A DNA stretch of 64,000 bases from Thermotalea metallivorans (GTDB lineage Bacteria; Bacillota; Clostridia; Peptostreptococcales; Thermotaleaceae), in assembly GCF_001562415.1 (NCBI RefSeq), contig NZ_LOEE01000027.1, positions 62,001 through 126,000 of the forward strand, in the 5' to 3' direction. The notes beneath the pieces are model-generated. The model searched no databases. It had not been told where the DNA came from and was given only the letters and a program-made list of their open reading frames with translations. A program made the translations under genes and the position numbers. Within the stretch, counting starts at the first letter, position 1; every line of letters starts with the position of its first letter. Positions 1-8,700 of the stretch are shown piece after piece.

Positions 1-1
1 T

Positions 2-652
2 GCAACGGGTGATACTGCCTACACCCAAGAATTTCAGCCTTTCCAAACTGACGTAAGGGCAGACATGGTCCTGGCACAGATTGAAGGGGAATTCAATCCC
101 GATACAGTACAGATGTGGCTAAACAATGACTTTGCTCCCAAAGGCTATTGCTATATTTTGCCTATGAATAAAACAACAGCCCTTGCCGCCATAGGAAGTC
201 CTTTGATTCAATCCAATATCAAAGAACATTGGAATCATTTTGTAAAAAATTGTGGCCGTCAGTTTACTGTGCTGGAAACGAGAGATGCAAAAGATTATAT
301 TATGGGGAGGCCTGCATCGGGAAGAATCGGCAATGTATTCTTCATCGGCAATGCGGGAGGCTTCATTATGCCCTCCTTTGGTTTCGGACAGACACCTGTG
401 ATGTTGAGCGGCATCAAGGCCGCCCGAGCTATTGCTCTGGGGGAGGACTATGATGCATTCTTCAAACAAATGCAAAGAGATTACGTCCTTTCCCTTACCA
501 TGCGGAGGCTATGGGAAAGGATGGAAAACCACCATTTTGATTCCCTGGTAAAAGCACTGAATCGTCCTTTGGCGAAAAAAATATTTGAAAATAAGCGCAT
601 CAATTTTCTAAAGCTGGCTACCCAGCTATTGTCTCCCATTCTAAAAGAATAA
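2..652 (+). CDS. FAD-dependent oxidoreductase, geranylgeranyl-reductase-like (3' part)
   Basis: The reading frame is open from the window edge to the stop, so this is the C-terminal part of a longer protein and the first internal Met (base 65) is not taken as the start. The segment GNVFFIGNAGGFIMPSFGFG resembles the third FAD-contacting motif (GDAAG-like) of the FixC / geranylgeranyl reductase / lycopene cyclase group of flavoproteins. The Rossmann GxGxxG domain would lie upstream, outside the window. The tail has basic and aromatic residues and no membrane segment. It runs in the same direction as korAB, 141 bases away, but a shared transcript is not shown. Substrate cannot be told from this fragment. 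Confidence 0.6.
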   Translation, partial: ATGDTAYTQEFQPFQTDVRADMVLAQIEGEFNPDTVQMWLNNDFAPKGYCYILPMNKTTALAAIGSPLIQSNIKEHWNHFVKNCGRQFTVLETRDAKDYIMGRPASGRIGNVFFIGNAGGFIMPSFGFGQTPVMLSGIKAARAIALGEDYDAFFKQMQRDYVLSLTMRRLWERMENHHFDSLVKALNRPLAKKIFENKRINFLKLATQLLSPILKE

Positions 653-793
653 AGAAGCAAAAATCTACTTCCTCTTTTTCGGCGATAAATCTTTAGGAAA
701 GGCATATAATACCAATAGCATGATTTTTTTCTTGATTAGATCCATACACTTATTGGTAGATATAAGATAGGCCAAAAATAAGCCGGAGGAGGG

Positions 794-2539
794 ATGCCAT
801 TGACAGAAAATATCACCCTGATGCTCGGGGGAATTCAAGGAGAAGGTATCGTCAGTACAGGAGATGCCTTGATTCGAGCACTTTCCAGAGCAGGATATTA
901 TGCCTTTGGATATAGGACCTTTTCTTCAAGAATCAAGGGCGGACACACCCATTATGTGATTGACATCCACACAGAAAAGGTGCTAAGCTGTAAAGACCCA
1001 TTGGATATACTGGTGGCTTTTGATGGAGATTCTATAGAAATCAATCTGCCGAAATTAAAAAAAGGCGGTCTTTTGATCTACGATGATATCATACCGGAAC
1101 AAGAACTGCTGCAACATATGGACAAAAAGAATTATTTCATTCTTCCTGCCCCCCTTACCGCCATTGCTAAAAAATATGGCGCTGCCGTTATGCGGAATAC
1201 GGGCATCTTAGGCCTACTCGGTCAATTGTTCCATATTCCTTTCCATTTCTTTGCGGGAGTGGTGGAAAAGAACTTTCAGAGAAAGGGGGAAGAAATAATT
1301 CGCAAAAATATCAGTGTACTCAAGGAATGCTACGAGTTATCCCTTGAGGATCAAAGACTTTCTTTGGAATATATGCTGATGCCTCCCAAAAACCCTATGG
1401 CAAGGGCCTCCATGATCGGCAACGAAGCCATAGGACTGGGAGCCCTGATGGCCGGCTGCAGATTTATGGCAGCCTATCCCATTACCCCATCCTCGGAGAT
1501 TATGGAATACCTTACAAAAAAATTCCCCGACGATAACGGGATCATGATGCAAACAGAGGATGAAATCTCTGCCATTACTATGGCCATTGGTGCTGCCTAT
1601 GCCGGTGCCAGAAGCATGACAGCCACTTCCGGACCGGGCATCTCCCTAATGATGGAGGGAATCGGCCTTGCCGGCATGGCAGAGATCCCAGTGGTCGTTG
1701 TCGATGTCCAACGGGGTGGGCCAAGTACGGGCCTACCTACCAAGCATGAGCAAAGTGACATTGAATTCCTTTATCACGGCCCCCACGGTGAAGTGCCGAT
1801 CATTGTTCTCGCTCCCTACACAGTAGAAGAATGCTTTTCTCAGACGGTTTGGGCCTTCCATTTGGCAGAGAAATACCAATGCCCTGTAATAATCCTAAGC
1901 GATCTGCATCTGGGATTATCGAGACAAACCCTCGATTCCCTGGATAAAGGAAATATTCAAATAGATCGTGGGAAACTCATGAGGGATGAAGATTTCAACC
2001 CCAAAGAAGAGCTTCCCTTCAAACGTTTCCGGTTCACAGAGGATGGCATATCTCCCCGAGCCATCCCCGGGCAGCCCTTTGGCATGCACCATGTGACAGG
2101 TATTGAACACTTGGAAACCGGAAGACCTTTCGAAGGTTCCCAGAACAGAAAACAAATGATGGAAAAACGGCTCCGGAAGCTGAAGGACCTTGAAAATTCA
2201 GATCATATTGATTTGTTCGGCAATGGGGAGGGCCATCTGCTCATCTTATCCGTTGGCTCAAATTACGGAATACTCAAAAGGGTAATCGAAGAAAATCAGT
2301 ACCCCGCAACTCTAGGCATGTTGAGGATGATCAAGCCTCTACCCGTCAAACAATTAAAAGAATTGTGTGGAAAATACAAAAAGATTTTGGTAGTAGAGGG
2401 CAACGCCACAGGACAACTGGCATCCATCATCAAAAAAGAAGTAGGATATCATGACAAAATCGTCAATCTCTTGAAATATAGCGGCACACCTTTCCAATAC
2501 AAAGAAGTGCAATCTAAGATTGAGGAGTTGATCGAATGA
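794..2539 (+). CDS. korA: 2-oxoacid:acceptor oxidoreductase, fused gamma-alpha subunit
   Basis: Catalytic partner of the next gene in a 2-oxoacid:ferredoxin oxidoreductase, which oxidatively decarboxylates a 2-oxoacid to an acyl-CoA in the cytoplasm. Residues 1-190 are the gamma domain (GGIQGEGIVSTGDAL near residue 12). Residues 205-580 are the alpha domain, with the substrate/TPP motif YPITPSSEIMEY near 228, the E-containing segment MMQTEDEISA near 251 and TSGPGISLMMEG near 278. The gamma-alpha fusion and 581-residue length are usual for the KorA/VorA-like type. The start follows GGAGGAGGG closely. It overlaps the beta gene by four bases (ATGA), so the two are translationally coupled. Substrate (2-oxoglutarate or a branched-chain oxoacid) is undecided; the symbol is by family. 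Confidence 0.88.
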   Translation: MPLTENITLMLGGIQGEGIVSTGDALIRALSRAGYYAFGYRTFSSRIKGGHTHYVIDIHTEKVLSCKDPLDILVAFDGDSIEINLPKLKKGGLLIYDDIIPEQELLQHMDKKNYFILPAPLTAIAKKYGAAVMRNTGILGLLGQLFHIPFHFFAGVVEKNFQRKGEEIIRKNISVLKECYELSLEDQRLSLEYMLMPPKNPMARASMIGNEAIGLGALMAGCRFMAAYPITPSSEIMEYLTKKFPDDNGIMMQTEDEISAITMAIGAAYAGARSMTATSGPGISLMMEGIGLAGMAEIPVVVVDVQRGGPSTGLPTKHEQSDIEFLYHGPHGEVPIIVLAPYTVEECFSQTVWAFHLAEKYQCPVIILSDLHLGLSRQTLDSLDKGNIQIDRGKLMRDEDFNPKEELPFKRFRFTEDGISPRAIPGQPFGMHHVTGIEHLETGRPFEGSQNRKQMMEKRLRKLKDLENSDHIDLFGNGEGHLLILSVGSNYGILKRVIEENQYPATLGMLRMIKPLPVKQLKELCGKYKKILVVEGNATGQLASIIKKEVGYHDKIVNLLKYSGTPFQYKEVQSKIEELIE

Positions 2540-3396
2540 AAACTGCCAAAGATTACAGCAATCATACCACTCCTACTTGGTGCCCCGGCTGTGGTGATTT
2601 CTCCGTACTCCGTTCTTTGCAGGCTGCCCTGGCCCACCTTGAGATTGAACCCCATCACGTGGCAGTAGTTTCAGGTATCGGATGCTCCGGAAGAATATCG
2701 GGCTACTTGAATGTATATGGTTTCCACAGCATCCATGGAAGGGCACTGCCTGCAGCCCAGGCCATCAAACTGGTAAATCCTGACCTTACCGTGATCGCTT
2801 CCGGTGGGGACGGGGACGGTTTTGCCATTGGCACATCCCATACCATCCATGCCATTCGCAGAAATATTGATATAACCTATATCGTAATGAACAACCAAGT
2901 GTACGGCTTGACGAAGGGACATACATCCCCATTAAGCCAGACAGGATTTGTTACGAAGAGTACACCCTATGGTTCCATAGAGGCCCCTATCAGGCCGGGC
3001 CTGCTTGCCTTGGCTGCCGGTGCCACCTTTGTGGCCCAAGGCTTCTCAGCCTTCCAAGATCAATTGGTAGATATCATCATCAAAGGAATTCAGCATAAGG
3101 GTTTTTCTCTCATCAATGTATTCAGTCCCTGCGTAACCTTTAATAAAATCAACACCTATGGGTGGTTTAGGGAACACCTGGCAAATTTGGATGAGGACAA
3201 AAACCATGATCCGTCTGATTTTCAAAAAGCCATGAACAAATATATAGAAACGGACGGTCTTTTCACAGGCATCCTATATCAAAATCACCATCAGGATTAC
3301 TACAGCCAACTTCCGGGAGAAAGGAAGGTTCCTATCATAAAACAGGACCTGGATATCCGCCACAAATTGGATGAACTCATGGAGGACTTCATTTGA
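2536..3396 (+). CDS. korB: 2-oxoacid:acceptor oxidoreductase, beta (TPP) subunit
   Basis: Thiamine-diphosphate-binding beta subunit. WCPGCGD at residues 15-21 carries two of the cysteines that hold the [4Fe-4S] cluster, with GIGCSG near 48 adding another. The TPP/Mg site is visible as SGGDGDGFAIG (89-99) followed by NNQVYGLTKG (119-128). At 286 residues it is a normal stand-alone beta subunit with no ferredoxin domain, so electrons must go to a separate ferredoxin not encoded nearby. The ATGA overlap with the alpha gene indicates an obligate two-gene operon. The operon ends at the hairpin at 3400-3419 and converges on the pantothenate operon. Confidence 0.9.
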   Translation: MKTAKDYSNHTTPTWCPGCGDFSVLRSLQAALAHLEIEPHHVAVVSGIGCSGRISGYLNVYGFHSIHGRALPAAQAIKLVNPDLTVIASGGDGDGFAIGTSHTIHAIRRNIDITYIVMNNQVYGLTKGHTSPLSQTGFVTKSTPYGSIEAPIRPGLLALAAGATFVAQGFSAFQDQLVDIIIKGIQHKGFSLINVFSPCVTFNKINTYGWFREHLANLDEDKNHDPSDFQKAMNKYIETDGLFTGILYQNHHQDYYSQLPGERKVPIIKQDLDIRHKLDELMEDFI

Positions 3397-3422
3397 AAAG
3401 CGGAGGAATCTTCCTCCGCCTA
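3397..3422. terminator. Hairpin terminator between korB and panD
   Basis: A 9-bp perfect stem (GCGGAGGAA paired with TTCCTCCGC, 2-base loop) lies between the convergent stops of korB and panD. On the minus strand it is followed by TTTT, fitting rho-independent termination of the pan operon. It may also serve korB. Confidence 0.7.
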
Positions 3423-3803
3423 TCTGCTTTCCCCATGTTTTTCCTGGTCGGCCATTTCAATCATTCTATTTTTCTCATCCACAAAAACAATCCTTGGTTT
3501 TAAGATTTTTGCCTCTTCTGGGGTAACCCAGCAGTAAGCAATAATGATGACATGGTCTCCCGGCTGCACCAGCCTTGCGGCAGCACCATTTAAACAAATC
3601 ACGCCGCTGTCGGCTTCCCCTTCGATGACATAGGTTTCCAACCGGGCCCCATTGTGGTTGTTCACAACCTGCACCCTTTCTCCCGGCAAGATATTTGCAG
3701 CCTCCATCAGCCTTTGATCGATGGTAATGCTGCCTACATAATTTAGATTGGCCTCCGTTACTGTGACACGGTGGATTTTCGATTTAAACATATTCAGCAT
3801 CAT
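3420..3803 (-). CDS. panD: Aspartate 1-decarboxylase
   Basis: Makes beta-alanine from L-aspartate for pantothenate synthesis. It is a pyruvoyl enzyme made by self-cleavage of a proenzyme. The cleavage site Gly24-Ser25 is visible in NYVGSITID, and the Lys of FKSKIHR and the Tyr of LETYVIEG match conserved active-site positions. The 127-residue length is typical. It is the last gene of the operon panG-like/panB/panC/panD, five bases after panC. The start ATG follows GGAGG by ten bases; a second ATG directly after it is equally possible. Confidence 0.96.
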   Translation of the reverse strand: MMLNMFKSKIHRVTVTEANLNYVGSITIDQRLMEAANILPGERVQVVNNHNGARLETYVIEGEADSGVICLNGAAARLVQPGDHVIIIAYCWVTPEEAKILKPRIVFVDEKNRMIEMADQEKHGESR

Positions 3804-3808
3804 CTATT

Positions 3809-4657
3809 CTATACCTCCAAGCGTATATTGTCAATCAATCGGGTTCTGCCAATTTTCACCGCAAGGGCGATCAATACATCCCCCTGGATTTCTTCTATCG
3901 CTTCCAATGTAAAAGCATCCACAATTTCTACATAATCAATGGAAGCCTTTGGTTCATCTTTGATAAAATCTATCATCCATTCCTTTACTTTCTGTACATC
4001 CCTTTCCCCTTTTCGGATCATCTCTTGTGCCCCAAAAAGAGATCGGGACAGCACCAGTGCGGCCTTCCTTTCCTCTTCATTCAGATAAGTATTTCTGGAA
4101 CTCATGGCAAGGCCGTCCATTTCCCTTACAATGGGGCATGGGATGATTTCAAGGTCCATGTTTAAATCTTTCACCATTTGCTGGATTACCGCCACCTGCT
4201 GGGCATCCTTCTGGCCAAAATATGCCCGGTCAGGCTTTACAATATGGAAAAGCTTCGTCACCACTGTGGCAACGCCTCTGAAATGTCCCGGTCTTGAAGC
4301 ACCACACAGCCTAGATGTGATCCCTCCTTCTACTTCTACGTAAGTTTTATAACCTTGGGGATACATTTCTTGTACGGAGGGGTGAAAAATCACATCAGCC
4401 CCTGCCCTTTCCGCCAATTGGCTGTCCCTTGCCAAATCCCGGGGGTATGTTTCATAATCTTCCCCTGTGCCGAACTGGGTAGGATTGACAAAAATGCTCA
4501 CCACCACAAATTCATTTTCCTCCTTGGCCCTTTTGATCAGGGACAAGTGTCCTTCATGGAGATATCCCATAGTAGGCACAAATCCTATTTTTTTTCCTCC
4601 TCTTCTTGCCTCTGATACCGCTTCCCGCACCTTTGCAATGGTCTCTATAATTTTCAT
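3809..4657 (-). CDS. panC: Pantothenate synthetase (pantoate--beta-alanine ligase)
   Basis: ATP-dependent condensation of pantoate with beta-alanine, the last step of pantothenate synthesis. It has the nucleotidyl-transferase HIGH-type motif in [13 protein letters not shown] (residues 28-40), FVNPTQFG (56-63) for pantoate binding, GQKDAQQV and the KMSKS-like loop MSSRNTYL. Length 282 is normal. A clear AGGAGG sits six bases before the ATG. The gene lies between panB and panD on one minus-strand transcript. Confidence 0.97.
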   Translation of the reverse strand: MKIIETIAKVREAVSEARRGGKKIGFVPTMGYLHEGHLSLIKRAKEENEFVVVSIFVNPTQFGTGEDYETYPRDLARDSQLAERAGADVIFHPSVQEMYPQGYKTYVEVEGGITSRLCGASRPGHFRGVATVVTKLFHIVKPDRAYFGQKDAQQVAVIQQMVKDLNMDLEIIPCPIVREMDGLAMSSRNTYLNEEERKAALVLSRSLFGAQEMIRKGERDVQKVKEWMIDFIKDEPKASIDYVEIVDAFTLEAIEEIQGDVLIALAVKIGRTRLIDNIRLEV

Positions 4658-4677
4658 CCTTTTCCTCCTGCCTATTC

Positions 4678-5514
4678 CTACAATTTCGCCAGTATTTCCT
4701 CATCCATGGCAAAGGTATGCTCCTTTGCCGGAAAGGTCATGGCCTTCATTTCCTCTATATATTGCCTGCATGCTTCTTGTATGATACCGCCCAATTGGGC
4801 ATACTGTTTCACGAACTTTGGCTTAAAATCCGAAAACATACCGAACATATCCTGGGTTACCAGCACCTGTCCGTCACAATATTTCCCTGCGCCAATGCCA
4901 ATGGTAGGAATATCCAGTTTTTCTGTAATCATCTTCGCCAGCAGTTCCGGAACACATTCCAGAACGATGGCAAAAGCCCCTGCCTCCTGCAACAGCAGGG
5001 CATCCCGAATTATTTTTCTGGCCTGCTCTTCGCTTTTTCCCTGAACCTTAAAGCCTCCCAGCAGATTCACCGATTGAGGCGTTAGGCCAAGATGAGCAAT
5101 CACAGGGATCTGGGCCCTGACAATGGCCTTTACTTTGTCAATAATCTCTTCTCCCCCTTCTAATTTCACTGCATGGGCATTTCCCTCCTGAATCAGCCTT
5201 CCAGCATTTCGCACACTTTCCTCCACACTGATATGATACGACAGGAAAGGCATATCGCCAATGACCATGGCCCTTTGGGCTCCCCTGGCCACGGCTTTGC
5301 AGTGATGGATGATGTCGTCCACCGTTACTTGGAGAGTATTCGCATAGCCCAACATCACCATCCCCAAGGAATCCCCCACCAACAAACTGTCTATTCCTGC
5401 GTCATCCAACAGCTTTGCCGTAGAATAATCATAGGCCGTCAACATAGAAATCTTTTCACCTTTTTTCTTTGCCTCCAAAAAAGATGCCGTGGTAAATTTC
5501 TTTACTGTCATCAT
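4678..5514 (-). CDS. panB: 3-methyl-2-oxobutanoate hydroxymethyltransferase
   Basis: Transfers a hydroxymethyl group from methylene-tetrahydrofolate to 2-oxoisovalerate, giving ketopantoate, the first committed step of the pathway. Family motifs are present: [13 protein letters not shown] near the N-terminus, [13 protein letters not shown] with the Mg-binding Asp, [10 protein letters not shown] and [11 protein letters not shown] with the catalytic Glu, and [16 protein letters not shown]. Length 278 is normal. The upstream gene's TAA overlaps the first ATG (TAATGATG), so translation is coupled. The second ATG at 5511 is spaced slightly better from GAGGTG. Confidence 0.97.
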   Translation of the reverse strand: MMTVKKFTTASFLEAKKKGEKISMLTAYDYSTAKLLDDAGIDSLLVGDSLGMVMLGYANTLQVTVDDIIHHCKAVARGAQRAMVIGDMPFLSYHISVEESVRNAGRLIQEGNAHAVKLEGGEEIIDKVKAIVRAQIPVIAHLGLTPQSVNLLGGFKVQGKSEEQARKIIRDALLLQEAGAFAIVLECVPELLAKMITEKLDIPTIGIGAGKYCDGQVLVTQDMFGMFSDFKPKFVKQYAQLGGIIQEACRQYIEEMKAMTFPAKEHTFAMDEEILAKL

Positions 5515-6380
5515 TACACCTCACTCAATATTTTTTTTAATCCTTCCTTTTTTTCAGGGTCTTTCAACTTATGGACGGATGCCAAATGGAAAGTCATCTG
5601 CCCCATCATTTTATAAAACCATAAAGTCTCCGGCATTTTTTCCTCTATGGATTGAATATGATGAAAAATTGTTTCTCCATCACCCCTGGCGATAGGTCCC
5701 GTCAAAGCAATGGCAGTCCCCAAGGCCTCAATGTTTTCAATGGTCCCTAAAATCAGTGGAAGCACCGCTTGAAATCCTTCTTTCTTGGGAATACCGATTT
5801 TTTCAAAGTATGCCAGTCCCTGATGCATCAAAGTCACGAGATAATTGGAAAAAATACAGGCTGCCGCATGATATAGCCCTTTATGCTCCGTGGCAATTCG
5901 AAAGGTTCGATTGCCCATCTTTTGAAATAATCCTTCGATCACGTCCATTTTTTCCCCATCTCCTTCAATGCTGAAATAGGTATGTTCCAAATCCTCTATA
6001 GCCTTCCCTATGTCGGCAAAGGACTGCAGGGGATGAATGGAATATATGAAGCAGCCCTTTTCCTTGGCACGATACAGAATTCGAGAAGAAGATGCCCCGC
6101 TCATGTGGGCAACAATTTGCCCTTTTCGAAAGGCATTCTCCTCTGCCAAATGATCACATACCTCTTTGATATGATCATCCGTTGTAGTGATCCATAAAAA
6201 ATCTACATCTTTTGCTAGCGCCTTCGCTGTCTCATAGACAAAACTATTGGTGCTTGCCGCCGCCTTCAAGGCAGAGTCCGTAGACCTGCTAAAATAACCT
6301 TGCAGGGCAAAACCCTTCCGTTGCAGGTAGGCCCCAAAGGCCGTTCCTACTTTTCCTGCGCCGATAAATCCCATTTTCAT
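5514..6380 (-). CDS. Rossmann-like/DUF2520 protein, probable PanG-type ketopantoate reductase
   Basis: Begins with a dinucleotide-binding motif ([13 protein letters not shown], residues 4-16), followed by [13 protein letters not shown] and a helical C-terminal half with [16 protein letters not shown]. This is the arrangement of the Rossmann-like plus DUF2520 family. No classical panE is in the operon. PanG of Francisella, a ketopantoate reductase distinct from PanE, is to my knowledge of this type, so NAD(P)H-dependent reduction of ketopantoate to pantoate is the natural role here. That is inference from operon position and fold. It is the first gene of the operon and is read from the structured leader at 6478-6665. 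Confidence 0.72.
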   Translation of the reverse strand: MKMGFIGAGKVGTAFGAYLQRKGFALQGYFSRSTDSALKAAASTNSFVYETAKALAKDVDFLWITTTDDHIKEVCDHLAEENAFRKGQIVAHMSGASSSRILYRAKEKGCFIYSIHPLQSFADIGKAIEDLEHTYFSIEGDGEKMDVIEGLFQKMGNRTFRIATEHKGLYHAAACIFSNYLVTLMHQGLAYFEKIGIPKKEGFQAVLPLILGTIENIEALGTAIALTGPIARGDGETIFHHIQSIEEKMPETLWFYKMMGQMTFHLASVHKLKDPEKKEGLKKILSEV

Positions 6381-6440
6381 TCCATCACTTCCTCAAAAAT
6401 AGAAATCGCCTTCTTCCAGCCAACAAAGCATCATACATTC
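6381..6440 (-). promoter_or_regulatory. Second hairpin between leader terminator and first pan-operon gene
   Basis: On the minus strand TCGCCTTCTT (6453-6462) can pair with AAGAAGGCGA (6403-6412), enclosing about 40 bases and followed by TTTCTATTTTT. It lies between the leader terminator and the gene start and may be an additional attenuator or a processing hairpin. Confidence 0.4.
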
Positions 6441-6474
6441 AGATAAAAGGCAAAAGAAGGCGACTGCTATTTAT

Positions 6475-6642
6475 CAAAAATATGCAAAAAAGCCCTTCTG
6501 AGCATTCCTCAAAAAGGCATCATCCTGTCCCTTTCATACCTTTTCTGTCTCGGTCCCGTCGGCTCAGAGCAGATTTCTTTTCAATTTCAATAATCCCCTT
6601 AGGGGTATAGCTCTTTCGATGCTATCCAAGCTTCATTGTATC
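6475..6642 (-). ncRNA. Structured leader of the pantothenate operon (candidate pan motif)
   Basis: From a predicted start near 6640 the minus-strand RNA forms AUAGC/GCUAU (9-base loop), a CCCC-UAA-GGGG hairpin, an AGAGC/GCUCU long-range stem, a purine-rich conserved-looking stretch, and finally an 11-bp GC-containing hairpin followed by six U (about 6478-6507). A promoter, folded body, intrinsic terminator and then a biosynthetic operon is the layout of an attenuation leader. Weinberg and colleagues described a 'pan' RNA motif upstream of panB-type operons in Firmicutes; this position fits, but I cannot confirm the consensus by eye. No T-box, TPP, lysine, SAM or cobalamin signature was recognised. 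Confidence 0.45.
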
Positions 6643-6644
6643 AC

Positions 6645-6673
6645 ATCTCATATGCTTCCACAATAAGGATTTA
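6645..6673 (-). promoter_or_regulatory. Sigma-A promoter of the pantothenate operon leader
   Basis: On the minus strand TTGTGG, a 17-base spacer and TACAAT lie directly upstream of the structured leader. Spacing and both hexamers fit a vegetative promoter. Confidence 0.65.
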
Positions 6674-6829
6674 TTTGCGTTGTGTTTATTTGAAATTGTG
6701 TTGAAACAAATAAGGCCCATTGTATTTCTGTAGAAAATTTTACATTCTGATAACATGTTCATAACATGCCTCCCATATGATAAAATTAGAGAGAATTAAT
6801 GAATACAAAACACAGGGAGGCATGAGCCA

Positions 6830-7384
6830 ATGCATAAAATTATTCGGGTCATTGCTGCGGGAGATTTAAAACTTTTCTATATTTTTAATGACCATCTGAA
6901 ATGCATTTTTCTAGATCGTATCGTCCCTTTGATTACCGGCCTAGGAGGAGCTTTTTTTACTGTTACCACATCCCTAATTCTTATTTGTTTCGGAAAAGGA
7001 ATCATAAATATGGCAGGATGGCAGTGCCTTACAGCTTTAGCAACCAGCCATATTGTTGTTCATTATTTAAAAAAAATTTTTGCCAGACCGCGTCCTTTTC
7101 TAAATATAACAAATATACATACCTTCAAAAATCATCTTTATGACTATTCTTTTCCATCGGGACATACAACAGCAGCTTTTGCCATGGCATTCACCCTATC
7201 CATCTTTTTCTCTCCATGGACTCCGCTATTTATTACTTTGGCAATACTCGTGGGATTGTCTCGAATATATCTGGGTGTTCACTACCCTACCGACGTATTT
7301 ATGGGAATGATCATTGGAATTGTTTTTTCCGTGGCAAATCATATTTTGTTCAATCAATGGATCTTTCCAGTTTTCAATTTTTAG
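6830..7384 (+). CDS. PAP2-family membrane phosphatase
   Basis: Integral membrane lipid phosphatase of the PAP2 superfamily (undecaprenyl- or phosphatidylglycerol-phosphate type). All three signature motifs are intact: KKIFARPRP (residues 81-89), PSGH (109-112) and SRIYLGVHYPTD (144-155), with the phosphate-binding Arg and catalytic His pair. About five to six hydrophobic segments surround them. Length 184 is typical. The start is set by GGGAGG nine bases upstream. It appears to be transcribed alone from a promoter with TATGATAAAAT-like -10 sequence near 6777. Exact lipid substrate is unknown. Confidence 0.88.
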   Translation: MHKIIRVIAAGDLKLFYIFNDHLKCIFLDRIVPLITGLGGAFFTVTTSLILICFGKGIINMAGWQCLTALATSHIVVHYLKKIFARPRPFLNITNIHTFKNHLYDYSFPSGHTTAAFAMAFTLSIFFSPWTPLFITLAILVGLSRIYLGVHYPTDVFMGMIIGIVFSVANHILFNQWIFPVFNF

Positions 7385-7684
7385 GGAAAGGTTTTTATTT
7401 TCCAGACTTTATTTTTGGTTTATTTTTTTGTATCCTTTGTATCTTCAAAGTTTCTTTTTTGTTTTTTCCCTATTTCCTCCTAGTTTTTTACTTTAGAAAA
7501 GCAGCGCAGGTCTGAATAGGAAGGCGAAATCTCAAGGTGCCATGACCTTGGTATCGCTTTGTCTTCGGCCTACAGCAAAGAACTGCTTCACCTTTTCTTT
7601 TACTGTAAAAAAATTTTAGAATATGATGAAACTTTTTTTCTTTTTCTACGTCTATATATAGGGGGAAATTGAGGGGGGATCATC
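7385..7684. other. Intergenic region with dispersed motif copy and hairpin
   Basis: A T-rich stretch without a convincing gene. At 7498-7538 it holds one copy of the dispersed ~40-base motif. Overlapping its end is a hairpin, CAAGGT paired with ACCTTG (about 7532-7550), flanked by GCGA/TCGC. A strong GGGGGG ribosome binding site for the next gene lies at 7671-7678. Confidence 0.5.
7498..7538 (+). repeat. Dispersed intergenic motif, copy a
   Basis: Shares GCAGG-CTG-A-AGGAAG-C-AA-TCTCAAGG spacing with copies at 36796 and 53681. See findings. Confidence 0.55.
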
Positions 7685-8104
7685 ATGAAAAAATTCTTTC
7701 TGTTTTTTGTATTGGGTTCCATTGGCATGTTTGGACTGATAGGGTGTAACAATCAGGAAATAACGGGCAATGTAAAAGATTTCAAAATGATATATGATAC
7801 CGGCCAGCTTGACCAGGAAGTAATCCACTGGATTTATCAGACGAAATCAAATACTGGCATATATAAAAAACATTTTTCATCGGGTACCTTTATTCTTATC
7901 AGTCTGACGGATCATCCAAATTATTTGATCAAAAAAGTTCATATCAAAAAGGACAAGCACGGCTATATCTTCAGCATTACCTTAAAGAAATCCGGCCAGG
8001 TATCTTCCTTGTTAAATGAGCCATTGCCGTCGTCTCCCATCATTCTCCAATCCGCCACAGCCAATGACAATGCCACATATGATATGAAGGTAATTTACCA
8101 GTAA
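7685..8104 (+). CDS. Predicted lipoprotein of unknown function
   Basis: I do not recognise the family. The N-terminus is a lipoprotein signal peptide: basic MKK, hydrophobic FFLFFVLGSIGMFGL and a lipobox LIGC with the modifiable Cys at residue 21. The mature ~118-residue part is soluble-looking, rich in Lys/Ile/Ser, with alternating beta-prone segments (FILISLTDHPNYLIKKVHI, YIFSITLKK). It probably sits on the outer face of the membrane. It is a single gene followed by a strong bidirectional terminator, facing an anchored extracytoplasmic protein gene on the other strand. Confidence 0.7.
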   Translation: MKKFFLFFVLGSIGMFGLIGCNNQEITGNVKDFKMIYDTGQLDQEVIHWIYQTKSNTGIYKKHFSSGTFILISLTDHPNYLIKKVHIKKDKHGYIFSITLKKSGQVSSLLNEPLPSSPIILQSATANDNATYDMKVIYQ

Positions 8105-8136
8105 AGTCAAAATGCCTCCTTTACTATATACATAAT

Positions 8137-8181
8137 AAAAAAGCAAAGGTATTCATCCTCATGAATGCCTTTGCTTTTCTC
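8137..8181. terminator. Bidirectional terminator
   Basis: AAAAGCAAAGG and CCTTTGCTTTT flank ATTCAT-CCTC-ATGAAT, giving a long near-perfect stem with A-tract and T-tract on either side, between convergent genes. Confidence 0.85.
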
Positions 8182-8690
8182 TAAATAAGGGAACTCATTT
8201 TCTTGACGGTTTTTATTTTCCATCTTCCCTTTTCCATTACAAACAGCAGATCTTCTATTTCTTTTCCCTTCATACTTTCGAGGCTATTTTTTTGAACGGA
8301 ATAGTTTTTTGCGATCCTTACCCATACCCCTTCCGCCGTAGGATAATATAAATGAATTTGATAGGCCAATGTCTCATAAGGATGCTGTTTGAAATCTTTT
8401 GCCAGCTCCTCCCTTAAAGCATGGTAGTCCCTCGTCTTATCATCATGATATCCCTTAGAAATATAAGCCATGTAATCATTCACTTTTTTTTGCAGCACAC
8501 TTCTTCTTTGGCGCTCAAGAATCTCTCCGATTTCCTTTTTGATTCTCAGAAAATATGCCTCGTCTTCCCTTGCCTTCAGATACACATTCACCGACTGATC
8601 TTCCCCAGGATAAAGTCTTTCCACATCCATAGACATACCAAAAATAATTACCCATAAGACAAAAGCAATGATCAAGCAGAACTTTTTCAT
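8181..8690 (-). CDS. Membrane-anchored or secreted protein, NTF2-like fold suspected
   Basis: Unrecognised at family level. Residues 1-20 form a hydrophobic signal or anchor (MKKFCLIIAFVLWVIIFGM) without a lipobox. The remainder has an acidic/charged helix (about 45-75) and a C-terminal beta-rich half (ETLAYQIHLYYP, VWVRIAKNYSVQ, DLLFVMEKGRWKIKTVKKM). The closing 'lFvmekGrWKI' pattern is typical of SnoaL/NTF2-like extracytoplasmic domains, but this is a guess from pattern only. The gene is preceded on the same strand by an acidic cytoplasmic protein gene ten bases away, suggesting a two-gene transcript. Confidence 0.6.
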   Translation of the reverse strand: MKKFCLIIAFVLWVIIFGMSMDVERLYPGEDQSVNVYLKAREDEAYFLRIKKEIGEILERQRRSVLQKKVNDYMAYISKGYHDDKTRDYHALREELAKDFKQHPYETLAYQIHLYYPTAEGVWVRIAKNYSVQKNSLESMKGKEIEDLLFVMEKGRWKIKTVKKMSSLI

Positions 8691-8700
8691 TCTAGTTTTT

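Noticed and set aside
6475-6642. T-box, TPP, lysine, SAM, cobalamin or guanidine riboswitch in the pan leader
   Set aside because: None of the invariant core sequences of these classes was found; only the pan-motif idea remains, unconfirmed.
7216-7515. Plus-strand frame overlapping the PAP2 gene end
   Set aside because: Most of it is out of frame with the intact PAP2 motifs; the remainder is T-rich (poly-Phe) sequence.
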